Assembly (NCBI RefSeq): GCF_000425545.1
Contig: NZ_AUDQ01000001.1
Span: forward strand, 310,001-374,000
Origin: Sporosarcina ureae DSM 2281
GTDB taxonomy: Bacteria > Bacillota > Bacilli > Bacillales_A > Planococcaceae
Reading direction: 5' to 3'
DNA length: 64,000 bases
In this document: one piece after another, positions 56,304 to 64,000 of the stretch
Layout: the number at the start of each line of letters is the position of its first letter
Position numbering within the stretch: position 1 is the stretch's first letter
The notes under the pieces: model-generated
What the model saw: the letters and a program-made list of their open reading frames with translations, nothing else
Databases searched by the model: none
Told to the model about the DNA's origin: nothing
Translations under genes and position numbers: made by a program

Positions 56304-56341
56304 CATGGATGCCTGTAAGATAGGGTTCATGTTTTTTTGTT
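56304..56341 (+). terminator. Possible terminator of the cyclase gene
   Basis: Imperfect stem AACATG/CATGTT with inner CCT/AGG, followed by a T-run. Confidence 0.5.
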
Positions 56342-56381
56342 ATCCATACTAAAGCACAGTTAATCATACGCATGTATGCAA

Positions 56382-56420
56382 TAAAAAAAGCTCACACCGC
56401 CACTATGCGATGTGAGCTTT
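56382..56420 (-). terminator. Terminator of the LysM-3D gene
   Basis: Stem AAAGCTCACA/TGTGAGCTTT with an imperfect inner part; T-run on the minus strand, seven bases after the stop. Confidence 0.8.
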
Positions 56421-56427
56421 CAATATA

Positions 56428-57009
56428 TTAATTTAGAACTTTTACTTTTACGTTTTTACGTCCCCATTGGTAGGCACGTGATTTACTTGGAATGAATACG
56501 TCGATTTTATTACCTTTGATTGCTCCGCCAGTATCTCCAGCGATGGCATATCCGTACCCTTCAACGTGAACTTTTGTTCCTAATTCGATAACTCGTGGAT
56601 CTACAGCAATTACTTTCAAGTTGGGATTTTTACGTAAGTTCAATCCTGTTCTTGTAATACCTGAGCAACCATTGCAATGTGCTGTATACGCTGTTGCACT
56701 TACCATAAGTTCTTTCGATACATTATCTCCATTTGAACGAGATGGTGTGCTTTGTTTCTTCGGAGCACTAGCAGCCACTTTAGAAGACTTCACTAAACGC
56801 AACTTTTGATTTGGATAAATCACCGTGGATTTTAAGTTATTCCATTTTTGAATATTAGAGACAGATACATTGTTTTGTAGAGAGATTTTATATAGTGTGT
56901 CACCTTTTTTAACTGTGTGAACTGATGATGCGGCCGATGTTTCGTTCATCCCGCTTGTGAATACTGTGATTAACATGGCTACTGTCAATGCAAATAATAA
57001 CTTCTTCAA
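56428..57009 (-). CDS. LysM and 3D-domain wall-active protein (YocH-like)
   Basis: 193 residues from a TTG start (AGGGGTGG six or so bases upstream). Signal peptide 1-27, LysM at about 30-75 (HTVKKGDTLYKISLQNNVSV ... KLRLV), Ser-rich linker, then a 3D domain at about 103-193 with the conserved Asp residues in AVDPRVIELGT, IAGDTGGAIKG and KIDVFIPS. The fold is shared with MltA/Rpf-type enzymes, and YocH is a wall-associated muralytic protein. A perfect WalR box precedes it, as for yocH of Bacillus subtilis. Confidence 0.92.
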   Translation of the reverse strand: MKKLLFALTVAMLITVFTSGMNETSAASSVHTVKKGDTLYKISLQNNVSVSNIQKWNNLKSTVIYPNQKLRLVKSSKVAASAPKKQSTPSRSNGDNVSKELMVSATAYTAHCNGCSGITRTGLNLRKNPNLKVIAVDPRVIELGTKVHVEGYGYAIAGDTGGAIKGNKIDVFIPSKSRAYQWGRKNVKVKVLN

Positions 57010-57054
57010 TATGCCACCCCTAACGATTTGATAGCCTTATCTTACCAAGTCTAT

Positions 57055-57071
57055 ATTACAATTAGATTACA
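57055..57071 (-). promoter_or_regulatory. WalR box upstream of the LysM-3D gene
   Basis: Perfect TGTAAT-CTAAT-TGTAAT on the minus strand, with a TAAGAT -10-like hexamer exactly 10 bases on (57039-57044). yocH is a classical WalR target. Confidence 0.8.
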
Positions 57072-57203
57072 AACATGAAACAATGCAATGACAACACCTA
57101 CATTTATGTTACAAATAGCTTGTTTTCATTTCGAATTGTATGAAAACTTAGGTATTAAATCCTGTATCAAACATTACATTTCGATATGTTCAAACATTGC
57201 CGG

Positions 57204-57228
57204 GTTTTATTTGGATAGTAAGGGGTAG
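57204..57228 (+). promoter_or_regulatory. SigmaB-type promoter
   Basis: GTTTTA, 13-base spacer, GGGTAG, 54 bases before the stress-protein start. Confidence 0.65.
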
Positions 57229-57281
57229 TTTTATAAGTAATGTACAATTACACTCTAGTAGATTTATAGGAGGGCTATTTT

Positions 57282-57887
57282 ATGAAGAAAAGACATGTAG
57301 TTGGAACCTATGACACAGATAGAGAAGCCATTGCCACTATTGAAAATTTAAAGCATCTCGGATTTACCGCAGATGAAATTTCAATCATTAGTAAAGATCG
57401 TGAAGAAGCAGCTCACGTAGTCGAACAAACAGGCACACATGCTACTGAAGGTGCCGCGACAGGAGCTACAACTGCTGGCTTGATCGGTGGTTTTGGAGGA
57501 ATTCTTACAGGCATCGGTGCTTTGACTATTCCAGGGATAGGTCCTATTATAGCAGCTGGCCCAATAGTAGCCGGCATTACAGGAGCTGCAGCTGGAGCGG
57601 GTGTCGGTGGCCTTGCGGGTGCGCTGATCGGAATGGGAATCCCCAAAGATGAAGCCCATCGCTACCATGATCATTTCGAACACGGTAAAATTTTAGTGTT
57701 AATCGACTCAGATCTATATAATCCAGTAACACATACACATGCTTCCTATACGACAGGCTCAATTAATCAACCTACCGGTAGAGATATTGAATCAAGTCCG
57801 TTGATTGATCCGAATCCACTAGCTAAAAATCATAGCTACGATCCATTAACTGATCCAAAACCTGCTGACAAAGACACTCACAACTAA
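57282..57887 (+). CDS. General stress protein with glycine-rich hydrophobic core
   Basis: 201 residues. N-terminal 45 residues of the YflT/GSP17M type (GTYDTDREAIATIENLKHLGFTADEISIISKD). Then a long Gly/Ala/Ile-rich hydrophobic segment (about 60-115) of two or three glycine-zipper-like helices, a His-rich stretch (DEAHRYHDHFEHGKILVLID), and a polar Pro-rich tail. Similar proteins are SigmaB-controlled; function unknown. Shares its N-terminal type with the protein at 47649. GGAGGG precedes the ATG. Confidence 0.8.
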   Translation: MKKRHVVGTYDTDREAIATIENLKHLGFTADEISIISKDREEAAHVVEQTGTHATEGAATGATTAGLIGGFGGILTGIGALTIPGIGPIIAAGPIVAGITGAAAGAGVGGLAGALIGMGIPKDEAHRYHDHFEHGKILVLIDSDLYNPVTHTHASYTTGSINQPTGRDIESSPLIDPNPLAKNHSYDPLTDPKPADKDTHN

Positions 57888-57895
57888 ATTGAATT

Positions 57896-57921
57896 AAGTC
57901 TCTTCGGAGGCTTTTTTTATT
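57896..57921 (+). terminator. Terminator of the stress-protein gene
   Basis: Short stem AG-CTC/GAG-CT around a TTCG tetraloop, then a T-run. Confidence 0.6.
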
Positions 57922-57953
57922 GACTAAAGTTACTATATATTGCTTCACTTGGT

Positions 57954-57979
57954 TTCTTTTCTTCCACAAAAGGGAATGA
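57954..57979 (+). promoter_or_regulatory. Possible SigmaB-type promoter of mgtE
   Basis: GTTTCT, 14-base spacer, GGGAAT. Transcription would start near 57986, past the ATG at 57980, which supports translation from the ATG at 58022. Confidence 0.45.
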
Positions 57980-58021
57980 ATGAGTGAGTATAACTATGTA
58001 CAGATAAGAGAGGTGCATTAC

Positions 58022-59380
58022 ATGCCGGTGACTCGTGATCAAGATGATGTTTCACGCGCGATTATACAATTGATTAAAGATGGTAATCTGGAATCTTTAA
58101 AAAAAGTAATTAAAGAACTAGAACCTAGAGAAGTAGCTGCTCAGTATAAGCGATTACCCCGAAAACGACATACTACATTTTTAGAAGTACTGGATAAAGA
58201 TCATCTAGTGAAGATGATGGGCTTTTTATCGAAAAATGAACAGTTACGCGTACTGGATTTAGTAGGGTCGATTCGTTCCACAGAACTGCTGGAAGAAATG
58301 AAAAGTGATGACTTATCCCACCTTTTGTCCGAGCTGTCAGATAAACAAGTGGAAAAACTCATAGCTGAATTGCGCCAAGAACAAAAAAAGAATATTTTAC
58401 AGCGCCGAAAGTATCCAAAAGATTCAGCTGGACGAATTATGACGACGCGTTATGTATGGGTTCATCAGTCATATACTGTTGAAAAAACGATTGAAAAGCT
58501 CAAGCATTATGAATCATTTGCTCATTACTTAAATTACGTATATATCATTAATGATGAAAAACAATTAGTAGGTGTGCTTTCTTACCGTGATTTATTGCTC
58601 GCTAAGGACGATTGTATAGTAACGGAAGTTATGGAGACCGGTCTTGCCAAAGTATATGATACGACTGACCAAGGCGAGGTAGCCAAAATGATTGGAAGAT
58701 TTGATTTCGTATCACTTCCTGTTGTCAATAAAGAGAATATATTAGTGGGAATCATACGGACTGACGAAGTACTCGATTTAGTCGTTAGAGAAGCAAACAA
58801 GGATATTGAAATGCTTTTCGCTTCTGGTAAATCTATTGATTTCAAAACAAAGCCTCTAGTAGCGGCCTACCGTAGACTCCCTTGGCTCATTCTATTGTTA
58901 TTTATCGGCCTCGTATCTGGTAGTATCATTTCCAAATTTGAAGAAACGTTGGAAGCTGTTGTCGCTCTTGCCTTCTTCATGCCGATGATTGCCGGTATGA
59001 CCGGTAACACAGGCACCCAATCTTTGGCTGTCGTAGTGCGTGGTCTCGTATCTGAGGACTTGAATATGAAAACGGCACTGCAACTAGTTCTTCGCGAATT
59101 AATTGTTGGAATTATATTAGGTGTCGTGTGTGGTGCCGTGATCTCAGTGATCGCCTATGTATGGCAAGGTAGTTTCACACTAGGATTAGTGGTAGGTTCC
59201 TCTTTAGTTGCTACACTGATTATCGGAACGATTGCAGGAACGACTATTCCTTTGATCCTCAATAAATTTAAAGTAGATCCAGCTGTAGCTTCTGGTCCTT
59301 TAATTACGACGGTTAATGACATTCTATCGTTACTGATTTACTTCGGAATTGCTACAATGTTCATCTCAAAATTAATGTAA
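58022..59380 (+). CDS. mgtE: Magnesium transporter MgtE
   Basis: 452 residues from MPVTRDQDDVSRAII, preceded by AGAGGTG; a further in-frame ATG lies at 57980. Mg2+ channel of the inner membrane. N-terminal helical superfamily domain (1-130), paired CBS domains at about 140-255 that sense cytosolic Mg (GRIMTTRYVWVHQSYTVEKT, FVSLPVVNKENILVGIIR), then five transmembrane helices. The pore signature MPMIAGMTGNTGTQSLAVVVRGL and PLILNKFKVDPAVASGPLITT are present. The 100-base upstream region is too short for an M-box riboswitch. Confidence 0.94.
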   Translation: MPVTRDQDDVSRAIIQLIKDGNLESLKKVIKELEPREVAAQYKRLPRKRHTTFLEVLDKDHLVKMMGFLSKNEQLRVLDLVGSIRSTELLEEMKSDDLSHLLSELSDKQVEKLIAELRQEQKKNILQRRKYPKDSAGRIMTTRYVWVHQSYTVEKTIEKLKHYESFAHYLNYVYIINDEKQLVGVLSYRDLLLAKDDCIVTEVMETGLAKVYDTTDQGEVAKMIGRFDFVSLPVVNKENILVGIIRTDEVLDLVVREANKDIEMLFASGKSIDFKTKPLVAAYRRLPWLILLLFIGLVSGSIISKFEETLEAVVALAFFMPMIAGMTGNTGTQSLAVVVRGLVSEDLNMKTALQLVLRELIVGIILGVVCGAVISVIAYVWQGSFTLGLVVGSSLVATLIIGTIAGTTIPLILNKFKVDPAVASGPLITTVNDILSLLIYFGIATMFISKLM

Positions 59381-59448
59381 TTGAATATTCAGATTTCTCT
59401 TGCATATAAACAGAACATTCAGCATAATATATAGTAATGAAAGGTTAG

Positions 59449-59465
59449 TGTAAGGTTGTTGTAAT
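59449..59465 (+). promoter_or_regulatory. Near-consensus WalR box of unclear target
   Basis: TGTAAG-N5-TGTAAT, one mismatch (G at the sixth position) to TGTWAH-N5-TGTWAH. It points toward the small terminated unit at 59562-59716. Confidence 0.3.
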
Positions 59466-59561
59466 ATATCTCAGTTTGATGCCAAACACTACAGAAACAT
59501 GACATTCTTCACAGTTTGATGATTTGCGTTTATTGCGTTTTGTATAGGTTATACTACTAGT

Positions 59562-59716
59562 AACAGCAATTGCACAAACGGATTTGGGTTGAAGTTTGGT
59601 GCAGCTGGGTTTGTGATAGTGAAGAAGTAAAGTCGAATAATCTGTACCGCTTCGTCGAAGAGCGAGTACATAACGAAGAGCTCCGCGGCCATGGGTTGAC
59701 CGCGGAGCTTTTTGTT
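59562..59716. other. Short unit with S-layer-gene similarity and its own terminator
   Basis: Bases 59590-59614 are identical (25 of 25) to 52794-52818, which lie within the SLH part of the S-layer gene; weaker similarity runs on for about 40 bases. On the minus strand 59586-59633 reads Y-F-F-T-I-T-N-P-A-A-P-N-F-N-P, like Y-F-D-I-T-N-P-A-A-P-N-F-R-P of the S-layer protein. On the plus strand a TATACT (59550) precedes it, and an internal hairpin and a terminator follow. Either an SLH-gene relic or an antisense RNA gene. Confidence 0.5.
59679..59716 (+). terminator. Strong plus-strand terminator with no gene before it
   Basis: Perfect 10-bp stem AGCTCCGCGG/CCGCGGAGCT followed by TTTTTGTTTTA on the plus strand. 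The minus-strand side has no T-run, so it does not serve the amidase gene. mgtE ends 300 bases earlier. Confidence 0.75.
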
Positions 59717-59719
59717 TTA

Positions 59720-61138
59720 TTATGCCTTTGAGAGTAAAGGCGGTTTCATATTCTTCATAGGATTTGTCTGCTCAATTGCATAACCAACATTAAGCAACAA
59801 CGCTTCTGAGAATGCGGGTCCTATAATTTGCACTCCGACAGGAAGGTCTCCTTTGAAACCACCTGGCACTGATAATGCAGGAAGGCCTGTTAAATTACCT
59901 GGTCCCGTAAAGCGTATAATATTGTCGATTAGGTCCACTTTGTTACCGTTCAACTCTACAGTGTCTTCGCCGATTTTACTGGCCACTACCGGCAATGTCG
60001 GCGCAATAAGCACATCAACTTTTTGGAATACTTCCTCGAATTCCTGCTTAAGTTGACGACGTACTTGCTGTGCTTGAAGATAGTCAACAGCGGACGGTAG
60101 TTCACCAAGCTCAAACAGCATTCGGATATCATCACCGAAATCCTGTGGTCGCTTCAACATGTCTTCGTGATGAATTGTAGACGCTTCTGAAAGTGACGTG
60201 ACAAGCTCCGCCCACTCTGCATATTTAAGAGTTGGAATCTTCACCACTTCAACTCTCGCACCCTGATCAGTCAGCGCCTTAATATTTCCACGCACTACTT
60301 GATCCACTTCATTGTCCACTTCATTAAAGAAATATTCTTCATTTACACCAATGACTAGACCCTTTACGTCGCCCTTAATCTTCTCCAAGTATTGATCGAC
60401 AGGTGTATTTACGGAAGTTGGATCTTTTTCGTCATACCCTGAAATGATATCCATCATCCCAGCTGCATCTTTGATCGTCTTTGTCATCGGCCCGATATGA
60501 TCAAGCGACCAAGCCAATGGATAACATCCGTATTTACTGACACGCCCATGTGTTGGCTTTAAACCGACAATACCACAGATGGATGATGGAATTCGGATAG
60601 ATCCCGCTGTATCAGTTCCAAGAGAAGCGACACTTGAACCAACCGAAACAGCTGCACCTGAGCCGCCACTTGAACCACCTGGAATCATGTCCGTGTTCCA
60701 AGGATTTCTAACTGCTCCGTAGTGAGGATTATTATTTGTGATTCCCCAAGCATATTCATGCATACTCAGTTTACCAGTGAAAATGACTCCAGCATCTCTC
60801 AACTTGCTTACCACAGTCGCATCGTCTTCTGGAATGAAATCCTTGTGAATTTTAGAAGACATGGTGGTGACTTTACCTTTAAAATATAAATTATCTTTCA
60901 AAGCCATCGGAATCCCGTGATACATGCCTCGATAGTTTCCATTTTTAATTTCTTTCTCTGCTTCACGTGCTGACTGTTCCGCTTCTTCGCGGTAGATTGT
61001 CATATAAGCGTTTATTGTATCTTGTGTTTCTTCCGCATGATCTAGCACTGCATTGGTTAACTCAACTGGCGATAATGATCCATCTTTTAAAAGGGGTGCC
61101 AATTCCTCAACCGATTTCTGAATCAATTCTTTAGCCAA
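59720..61138 (-). CDS. Amidase-signature-family hydrolase
   Basis: 472 residues from a TTG at 61138 (MAKELIQKSVEEL); GGAGG lies eight bases before it, inside the upstream gene, favouring it over the GTG three codons earlier. Ser-cisSer-Lys triad visible: Lys in GIPMALKDNLYFKG, Ser residues in GGSSGGSGAAVSVG and in TDTAGSIRIPSS. Related to GatA and to AtzF/AtzE-type amidases; substrate unknown. No gatB nearby, so it is not the tRNA amidotransferase. An upstream small gene overlaps by eight bases. Confidence 0.9.
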   Translation of the reverse strand: MAKELIQKSVEELAPLLKDGSLSPVELTNAVLDHAEETQDTINAYMTIYREEAEQSAREAEKEIKNGNYRGMYHGIPMALKDNLYFKGKVTTMSSKIHKDFIPEDDATVVSKLRDAGVIFTGKLSMHEYAWGITNNNPHYGAVRNPWNTDMIPGGSSGGSGAAVSVGSSVASLGTDTAGSIRIPSSICGIVGLKPTHGRVSKYGCYPLAWSLDHIGPMTKTIKDAAGMMDIISGYDEKDPTSVNTPVDQYLEKIKGDVKGLVIGVNEEYFFNEVDNEVDQVVRGNIKALTDQGARVEVVKIPTLKYAEWAELVTSLSEASTIHHEDMLKRPQDFGDDIRMLFELGELPSAVDYLQAQQVRRQLKQEFEEVFQKVDVLIAPTLPVVASKIGEDTVELNGNKVDLIDNIIRFTGPGNLTGLPALSVPGGFKGDLPVGVQIIGPAFSEALLLNVGYAIEQTNPMKNMKPPLLSKA

Positions 61139-61313
61139 TATGATCACCTCCGGGGATGTTTCGAAGTCCTATATCAGCGTCTTCAATTTTCACGCCTTCT
61201 AAAGTTCCTCTTAACTCTTGCATCCCCTTCCAGCGACTTTCTAAAATTTCTAGATGCTCGGGCTTGGCCTGAATCCCTTTGTTATCCAATAATTGCTTAA
61301 CGGACAGAGACAA
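61131..61313 (-). CDS. Small partner protein of the amidase (GatC/AtzG-like)
   Basis: 60 residues from a TTG at 61313 with GAGGAG eight bases upstream; GTG and ATG codons further 5' are too close to it. All-helical: SLSVKQLLDNKGIQAKPEHLEILESRWKGMQELRGTLEGVKIEDADIGLRNIP. Size, position and pattern (helix, then a conserved acidic-hydrophobic extended tail) recall GatC and AtzG, which wrap around and stabilise GatA/AtzE amidases. No detailed similarity can be proven by eye. Confidence 0.72.
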   Translation of the reverse strand: MSLSVKQLLDNKGIQAKPEHLEILESRWKGMQELRGTLEGVKIEDADIGLRNIPGGDHIG

Positions 61314-61322
61314 CACCATCAC

Positions 61323-61649
61323 TCCTCAAGTTAATATTTATCTTTATAGGGTTATCCTATTGAGATCACAATAAAATGGACGACTATCACAATAAAGCTA
61401 AGCTGCTAAGTACGTAGGAATACATATACTCTACCATTCAATAAATTAATAATCAAACTATTATAAATTGGTGGACAATTTAACCTTTTTTAATATTAAT
61501 TATTTACATAGGAATCAGGTGATAGATATTGTAACGAATTCATTTAGCAAGATTCTGGTCAGCTATATTAAGAACTAGATTTAGTTCTTTTATCATTAAC
61601 TTGAGCAAAACCTAACATATGAGACCGTTCGTATTTCTTCTATACAACA
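61323..61649. other. AT-rich intergenic region
   Basis: About 330 bases between divergent genes; no open frame, repeat or leader structure recognised apart from the SigmaB-type promoter at its right edge. Confidence 0.4.
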
Positions 61650-61674
61650 GTTTATGCTAGCTGAAAAAGGGAAT
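61650..61674 (+). promoter_or_regulatory. SigmaB-type promoter
   Basis: GTTTAT, 13-base spacer, GGGAAT: a near-perfect match, 24 bases before the DUF2188 gene start. Confidence 0.75.
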
Positions 61675-61698
61675 AAGGGAAACAGGAGGTGATGTCAG

Positions 61699-62064
61699 AT
61701 GCCATGGAGCAAACAGGATTATCCAGCTTCATTAAAGAATCTGAATCCTAAAGTACGTGATAAAGCGATTGAAATTGCCAATGCTTTGTTGCGTGAGAAT
61801 TATGAAGAAGATCGCGCCATATCCATTGCTACGGCGCAAGCCCATGAATATGTAGAAGGTAAAAGTGAAGGTCGTCCACATTACGAAGTAAAACCTCGTG
61901 AAGATGAATGGATCTTCCGAAAGTCCGGTAGCGATCATGTCATGTTTAAAGAAGACACCAAATCAACTCTACTTGATAAGGCGAAAAAGTACGTTACGGA
62001 ACACGAAGGTATATTGTCTGTTTATCATGCAGATGGATCGCATGATAAAACATTGTACGAATAA
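61699..62064 (+). CDS. DUF2188-type general stress protein (YdaT-like)
   Basis: 121 residues, soluble. N-terminal part MPWSKQDYPASLKNLNPKVRDKAIEIANALL (a ChaB-like helical pattern) and C-terminal DUF2188 (EWIFRKSGSDHVMFKEDTKSTLLDKAKKYVTEHEGILSVYHADG). YdaT of Bacillus subtilis has this layout and belongs to the SigmaB regulon, in keeping with the promoter seen. AGGAGGTGATG precedes the ATG. Function unknown. Confidence 0.82.
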   Translation: MPWSKQDYPASLKNLNPKVRDKAIEIANALLRENYEEDRAISIATAQAHEYVEGKSEGRPHYEVKPREDEWIFRKSGSDHVMFKEDTKSTLLDKAKKYVTEHEGILSVYHADGSHDKTLYE

Positions 62065-62105
62065 CAGGAAAGCCCTTTGCTTCATAGGGCCTTCCTGTTA
62101 TTTTT
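62060..62105. terminator. Bidirectional terminator overlapping two stop codons
   Basis: Stem AATAACAGGAA-GCCCT/AGGGC-TTCCTGTTATT with one mismatch, shared by the convergent DUF2188 and DUF488 genes. Confidence 0.8.
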
Positions 62106-62652
62106 CTTCAGGGGGATATGTCACTTCATCATCTTTTGTCACTATAGGTTCTGCCCCCCACTTCCCCACTACATGATTTTCTATCAACGTCTGTTCTTTC
62201 GGTCCATCTATAATGTGTTTCACATTCCAACCATGTGTAGCGAGCCAATTACTAATCAACAAGCGATGGCATCTTGCCGGATGCCTTTCGGAACAGCAGA
62301 TGGCAATTCGTTGTTCTGCAGCTACTTTCATTAGGTTGTCGACTCCTTCTTGAAATTCCTCTGTCAACGTATAATCCGCGTAGTTATGGAACGATTGATT
62401 GTTCCATCCATCGTTTATTTCATGATCAATCGTTTTGGATTTCCTTCTACGGCCACCCAACTTACTACAATGCGCATAGTCGATATCGTGTGCCGGTAGC
62501 CATTCTTTCATTCGATCCTCATGGAAATGTGGAAATTTGCGACTCCCCGGAAATGCTCGTACATCGACTAATTTCTCGATACCTGCATCATCCAATAACT
62601 TTAAAAACTCTTCCTTTGTATGCGTAGAATGTCCAATTGTGTAAATATCCAT
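62098..62652 (-). CDS. DUF488 family protein
   Basis: 184 residues, soluble. Family marks: N-terminal YTIGHSTHTKEEFLKLLDDAGIEKLVDVRAFPGSRKFPHF, and AICCSERHPARCHRLLIS with the conserved Cys and Arg residues near 130. The family is widespread; biochemical function is not firmly known. GAGGAG precedes the ATG. Monocistronic. Confidence 0.88.
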   Translation of the reverse strand: MDIYTIGHSTHTKEEFLKLLDDAGIEKLVDVRAFPGSRKFPHFHEDRMKEWLPAHDIDYAHCSKLGGRRRKSKTIDHEINDGWNNQSFHNYADYTLTEEFQEGVDNLMKVAAEQRIAICCSERHPARCHRLLISNWLATHGWNVKHIIDGPKEQTLIENHVVGKWGAEPIVTKDDEVTYPPEEK

Positions 62653-62777
62653 ATCTACTCACTCCTCTACTAGTTACCATTCCCCGAGATTCATATAATT
62701 AACCAGTTGCTTGAGTTCAGCACATGGTTTCTACATCGTGAAATCGGGAATAATAAAGGAAAAAAGGAGTGGAGATT

Positions 62778-63677
62778 ATGCTTCATTTCAACCGCGCTCT
62801 CTTTGTTTATAATCAGGCAGCTGGAGAAGAAGATACACAGCTAAAACTTTCCCAGACGCTTCATGTGTTTGCACAAGCTGTAGATGAACTCATTGTGTTG
62901 AACACTTCTTCAGAGAAACAACTCCAGCAAGCTTGCGTTACTTATAGCGACCAAGTCGATCTGCTCATCATACTCGGTGGTGACGGTACGGTACACACAT
63001 GTATAAATAGTATCGCTCCTCTTGCTACACGTCCTATCATCGCGATCTTGCCTGGTGGCACATCAAACGACTTTAGTCGTGCGTTAGGAATTCCCCAACC
63101 ATTGCATGATGCAGCTACTTCCATACTCAACGGATCCATCATAAAAACCGATATTGGAAAGGTCGGTGAGCATTACTTCATGAATTTTTGGGGAACCGGA
63201 TTAGTCACCGACACATCGGAAAATATAAAATCAGATGAAAAGAAACGTTTTGGTTCTATTAGTTATATGCTTAGTACATTACGTACATTGAATCAGACCA
63301 AACCATTTCGATATAAACTCCAATCTGCAGATACGGAATTAGAAGGAGAGGCTATTTTACTTTTCGTTCTAAATGGAAGATTCATTGGTACAACCGAGCT
63401 TCCTATCGCTTCCTTGTCCCCTATTGACGGCAAATTAGATGTTTTAATTGTGCGCGATTCCAACTTAGCTGCTTTTCGCGAATTATTTGCTTTACAAAAT
63501 CCTACTGTGAAAAATGAACAATTAATCGAACTCGAATATATTCAAGTCACGTCTCTTGAAATCATGCAACCCATTAGCAATAAAGTAGATATGGACGGAG
63601 AAATCTATGAAGAAACAGCACAGAAAATTACTGTGTTACCTGGTCATTTACGAATGATTCATGTAAATACAAGCTAA
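62778..63677 (+). CDS. Diacylglycerol/lipid kinase family protein
   Basis: 299 residues from MLHFNRALFVYNQAAG; AAAGGAG lies eight bases before this ATG, so the GTG three codons earlier is less likely. DAGK catalytic domain with LLIILGGDGTVHTCINSI (GGDGT nucleotide motif) and ILPGGTSNDFSRALGIP, then the YegS/DgkB-type C-terminal beta-sandwich (LSPIDGKLDVLIVRDSN, VDMDGE). Phosphorylates diacylglycerol or a related lipid at the membrane; the exact substrate (DgkB, YegS or BmrU type) cannot be told. Confidence 0.88.
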   Translation: MLHFNRALFVYNQAAGEEDTQLKLSQTLHVFAQAVDELIVLNTSSEKQLQQACVTYSDQVDLLIILGGDGTVHTCINSIAPLATRPIIAILPGGTSNDFSRALGIPQPLHDAATSILNGSIIKTDIGKVGEHYFMNFWGTGLVTDTSENIKSDEKKRFGSISYMLSTLRTLNQTKPFRYKLQSADTELEGEAILLFVLNGRFIGTTELPIASLSPIDGKLDVLIVRDSNLAAFRELFALQNPTVKNEQLIELEYIQVTSLEIMQPISNKVDMDGEIYEETAQKITVLPGHLRMIHVNTS

Positions 63678-64000
63678 ACAGACAGATTTTCAATTGACTA
63701 TATTGCAATCGCTTGTGTAACCTTCACAATCTGTTGCAAAATTGTAAGATCCTACATGGTATAGTAAAGCCGATTCACTTTCCACCGAGTTTCCTTCCAT
63801 ACTACTAGCCAATTCTATGCTCAAGAAATTCTTTTAACCTCGTCTACTAATTAACATGACTCTATTTTTCTGTGCGTAGAATGGCTAACTGTATATACCT
63901 CCAACTATTATTACTCCCTTCCACTTTTTTAATGAACAATACCATTTAATATTTCACACAGCATGGTATTCTATATCTACTAACATGTTTACCGGGGGTT
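63678..64000. other. Intergenic region at the window end
   Basis: No gene, terminator or repeat identified. A TATAGT at about 63762 may be a -10 of a gene beyond the window. Confidence 0.4.

Noticed and set aside
57888-58021. M-box magnesium riboswitch before mgtE
   Set aside because: The gap is too short and no conserved M-box helices were found; a SigmaB-type motif occupies the space.

Overview
The window looks like chromosome of a low-GC, spore-forming Gram-positive of the Planococcaceae, closest in style to Sporosarcina. The reasons are a SecA2/SlaP accessory secretion pair, six SLH-domain proteins, a csaB homologue, a Sda checkpoint gene under DnaA boxes, a T-box in the ilv-leu operon, and SigmaB- and WalR-type promoter motifs. 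No rRNA, tRNA, phage, transposase or CRISPR locus was seen. The assignment is by eye, not by database search.

Layout. 1-3.2 kb: 3' part of secA2 and slaP (S-layer export). 3.2-9.1 kb: two NlpC/P60 wall hydrolases, nagB, and a ba3-type oxidase operon with a tiny subunit IIa gene. 9.2-15.3 kb: an SDR, a SulP transporter, a MurJ-like flippase and a glycosyltransferase. 15.6-18.4 kb: two SLH-anchored wall hydrolases. 19.4-23 kb: glyoxylate block (aminotransferase, aceA, divergent LytTR regulator). 23-33.8 kb: csaB, three large SLH proteins and an O-antigen-ligase-like protein. 34-44.3 kb: ilvD, T-box, ilvB-ilvH-ilvC-leuA-leuB-leuC-leuD, all on the minus strand. 44.8-47.4 kb: DnaA boxes with sda, a TetR plus paired SMR efflux operon, a lipoprotein. 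47.6-64 kb: SigmaB-type stress genes, a further NlpC/P60 protein, a GltS-like oxidoreductase, the S-layer protein candidate, VanZ, a TPR-like/GGDEF cyclase, a LysM-3D protein, MgtE, an amidase with a small partner, DUF2188, DUF488 and a lipid kinase.

How it fits together. Much of the window serves one cell-surface programme. SecA2/SlaP export S-layer proteins, CsaB pyruvylates the secondary wall polymer that SLH domains bind, the flippase, ligase-like protein and glycosyltransferase could build that polymer, and SLH-anchored hydrolases remodel the wall beneath the S-layer. Good WalR boxes precede three wall-hydrolase genes and also lie upstream of the S-layer gene, which would tie S-layer synthesis to the wall-stress regulator WalKR.

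Most unusual content. (1) Two families of GC-rich, hairpin-forming, about 290 and 282 bp tandem repeats (called A and B here) occur at three intergenic loci in the fixed order A then B, with one compensatory base change in the main stem. (2) Two arrays of a 21-bp repeat in opposite orientations keep exact or nearly exact 21-bp phasing although the reading frame is broken. (3) A short intergenic unit at 59.56-59.72 kb ends in a strong terminator and carries 25 bases identical to the antisense strand of the S-layer gene. It is either an SLH-gene relic or a trans-acting antisense RNA.
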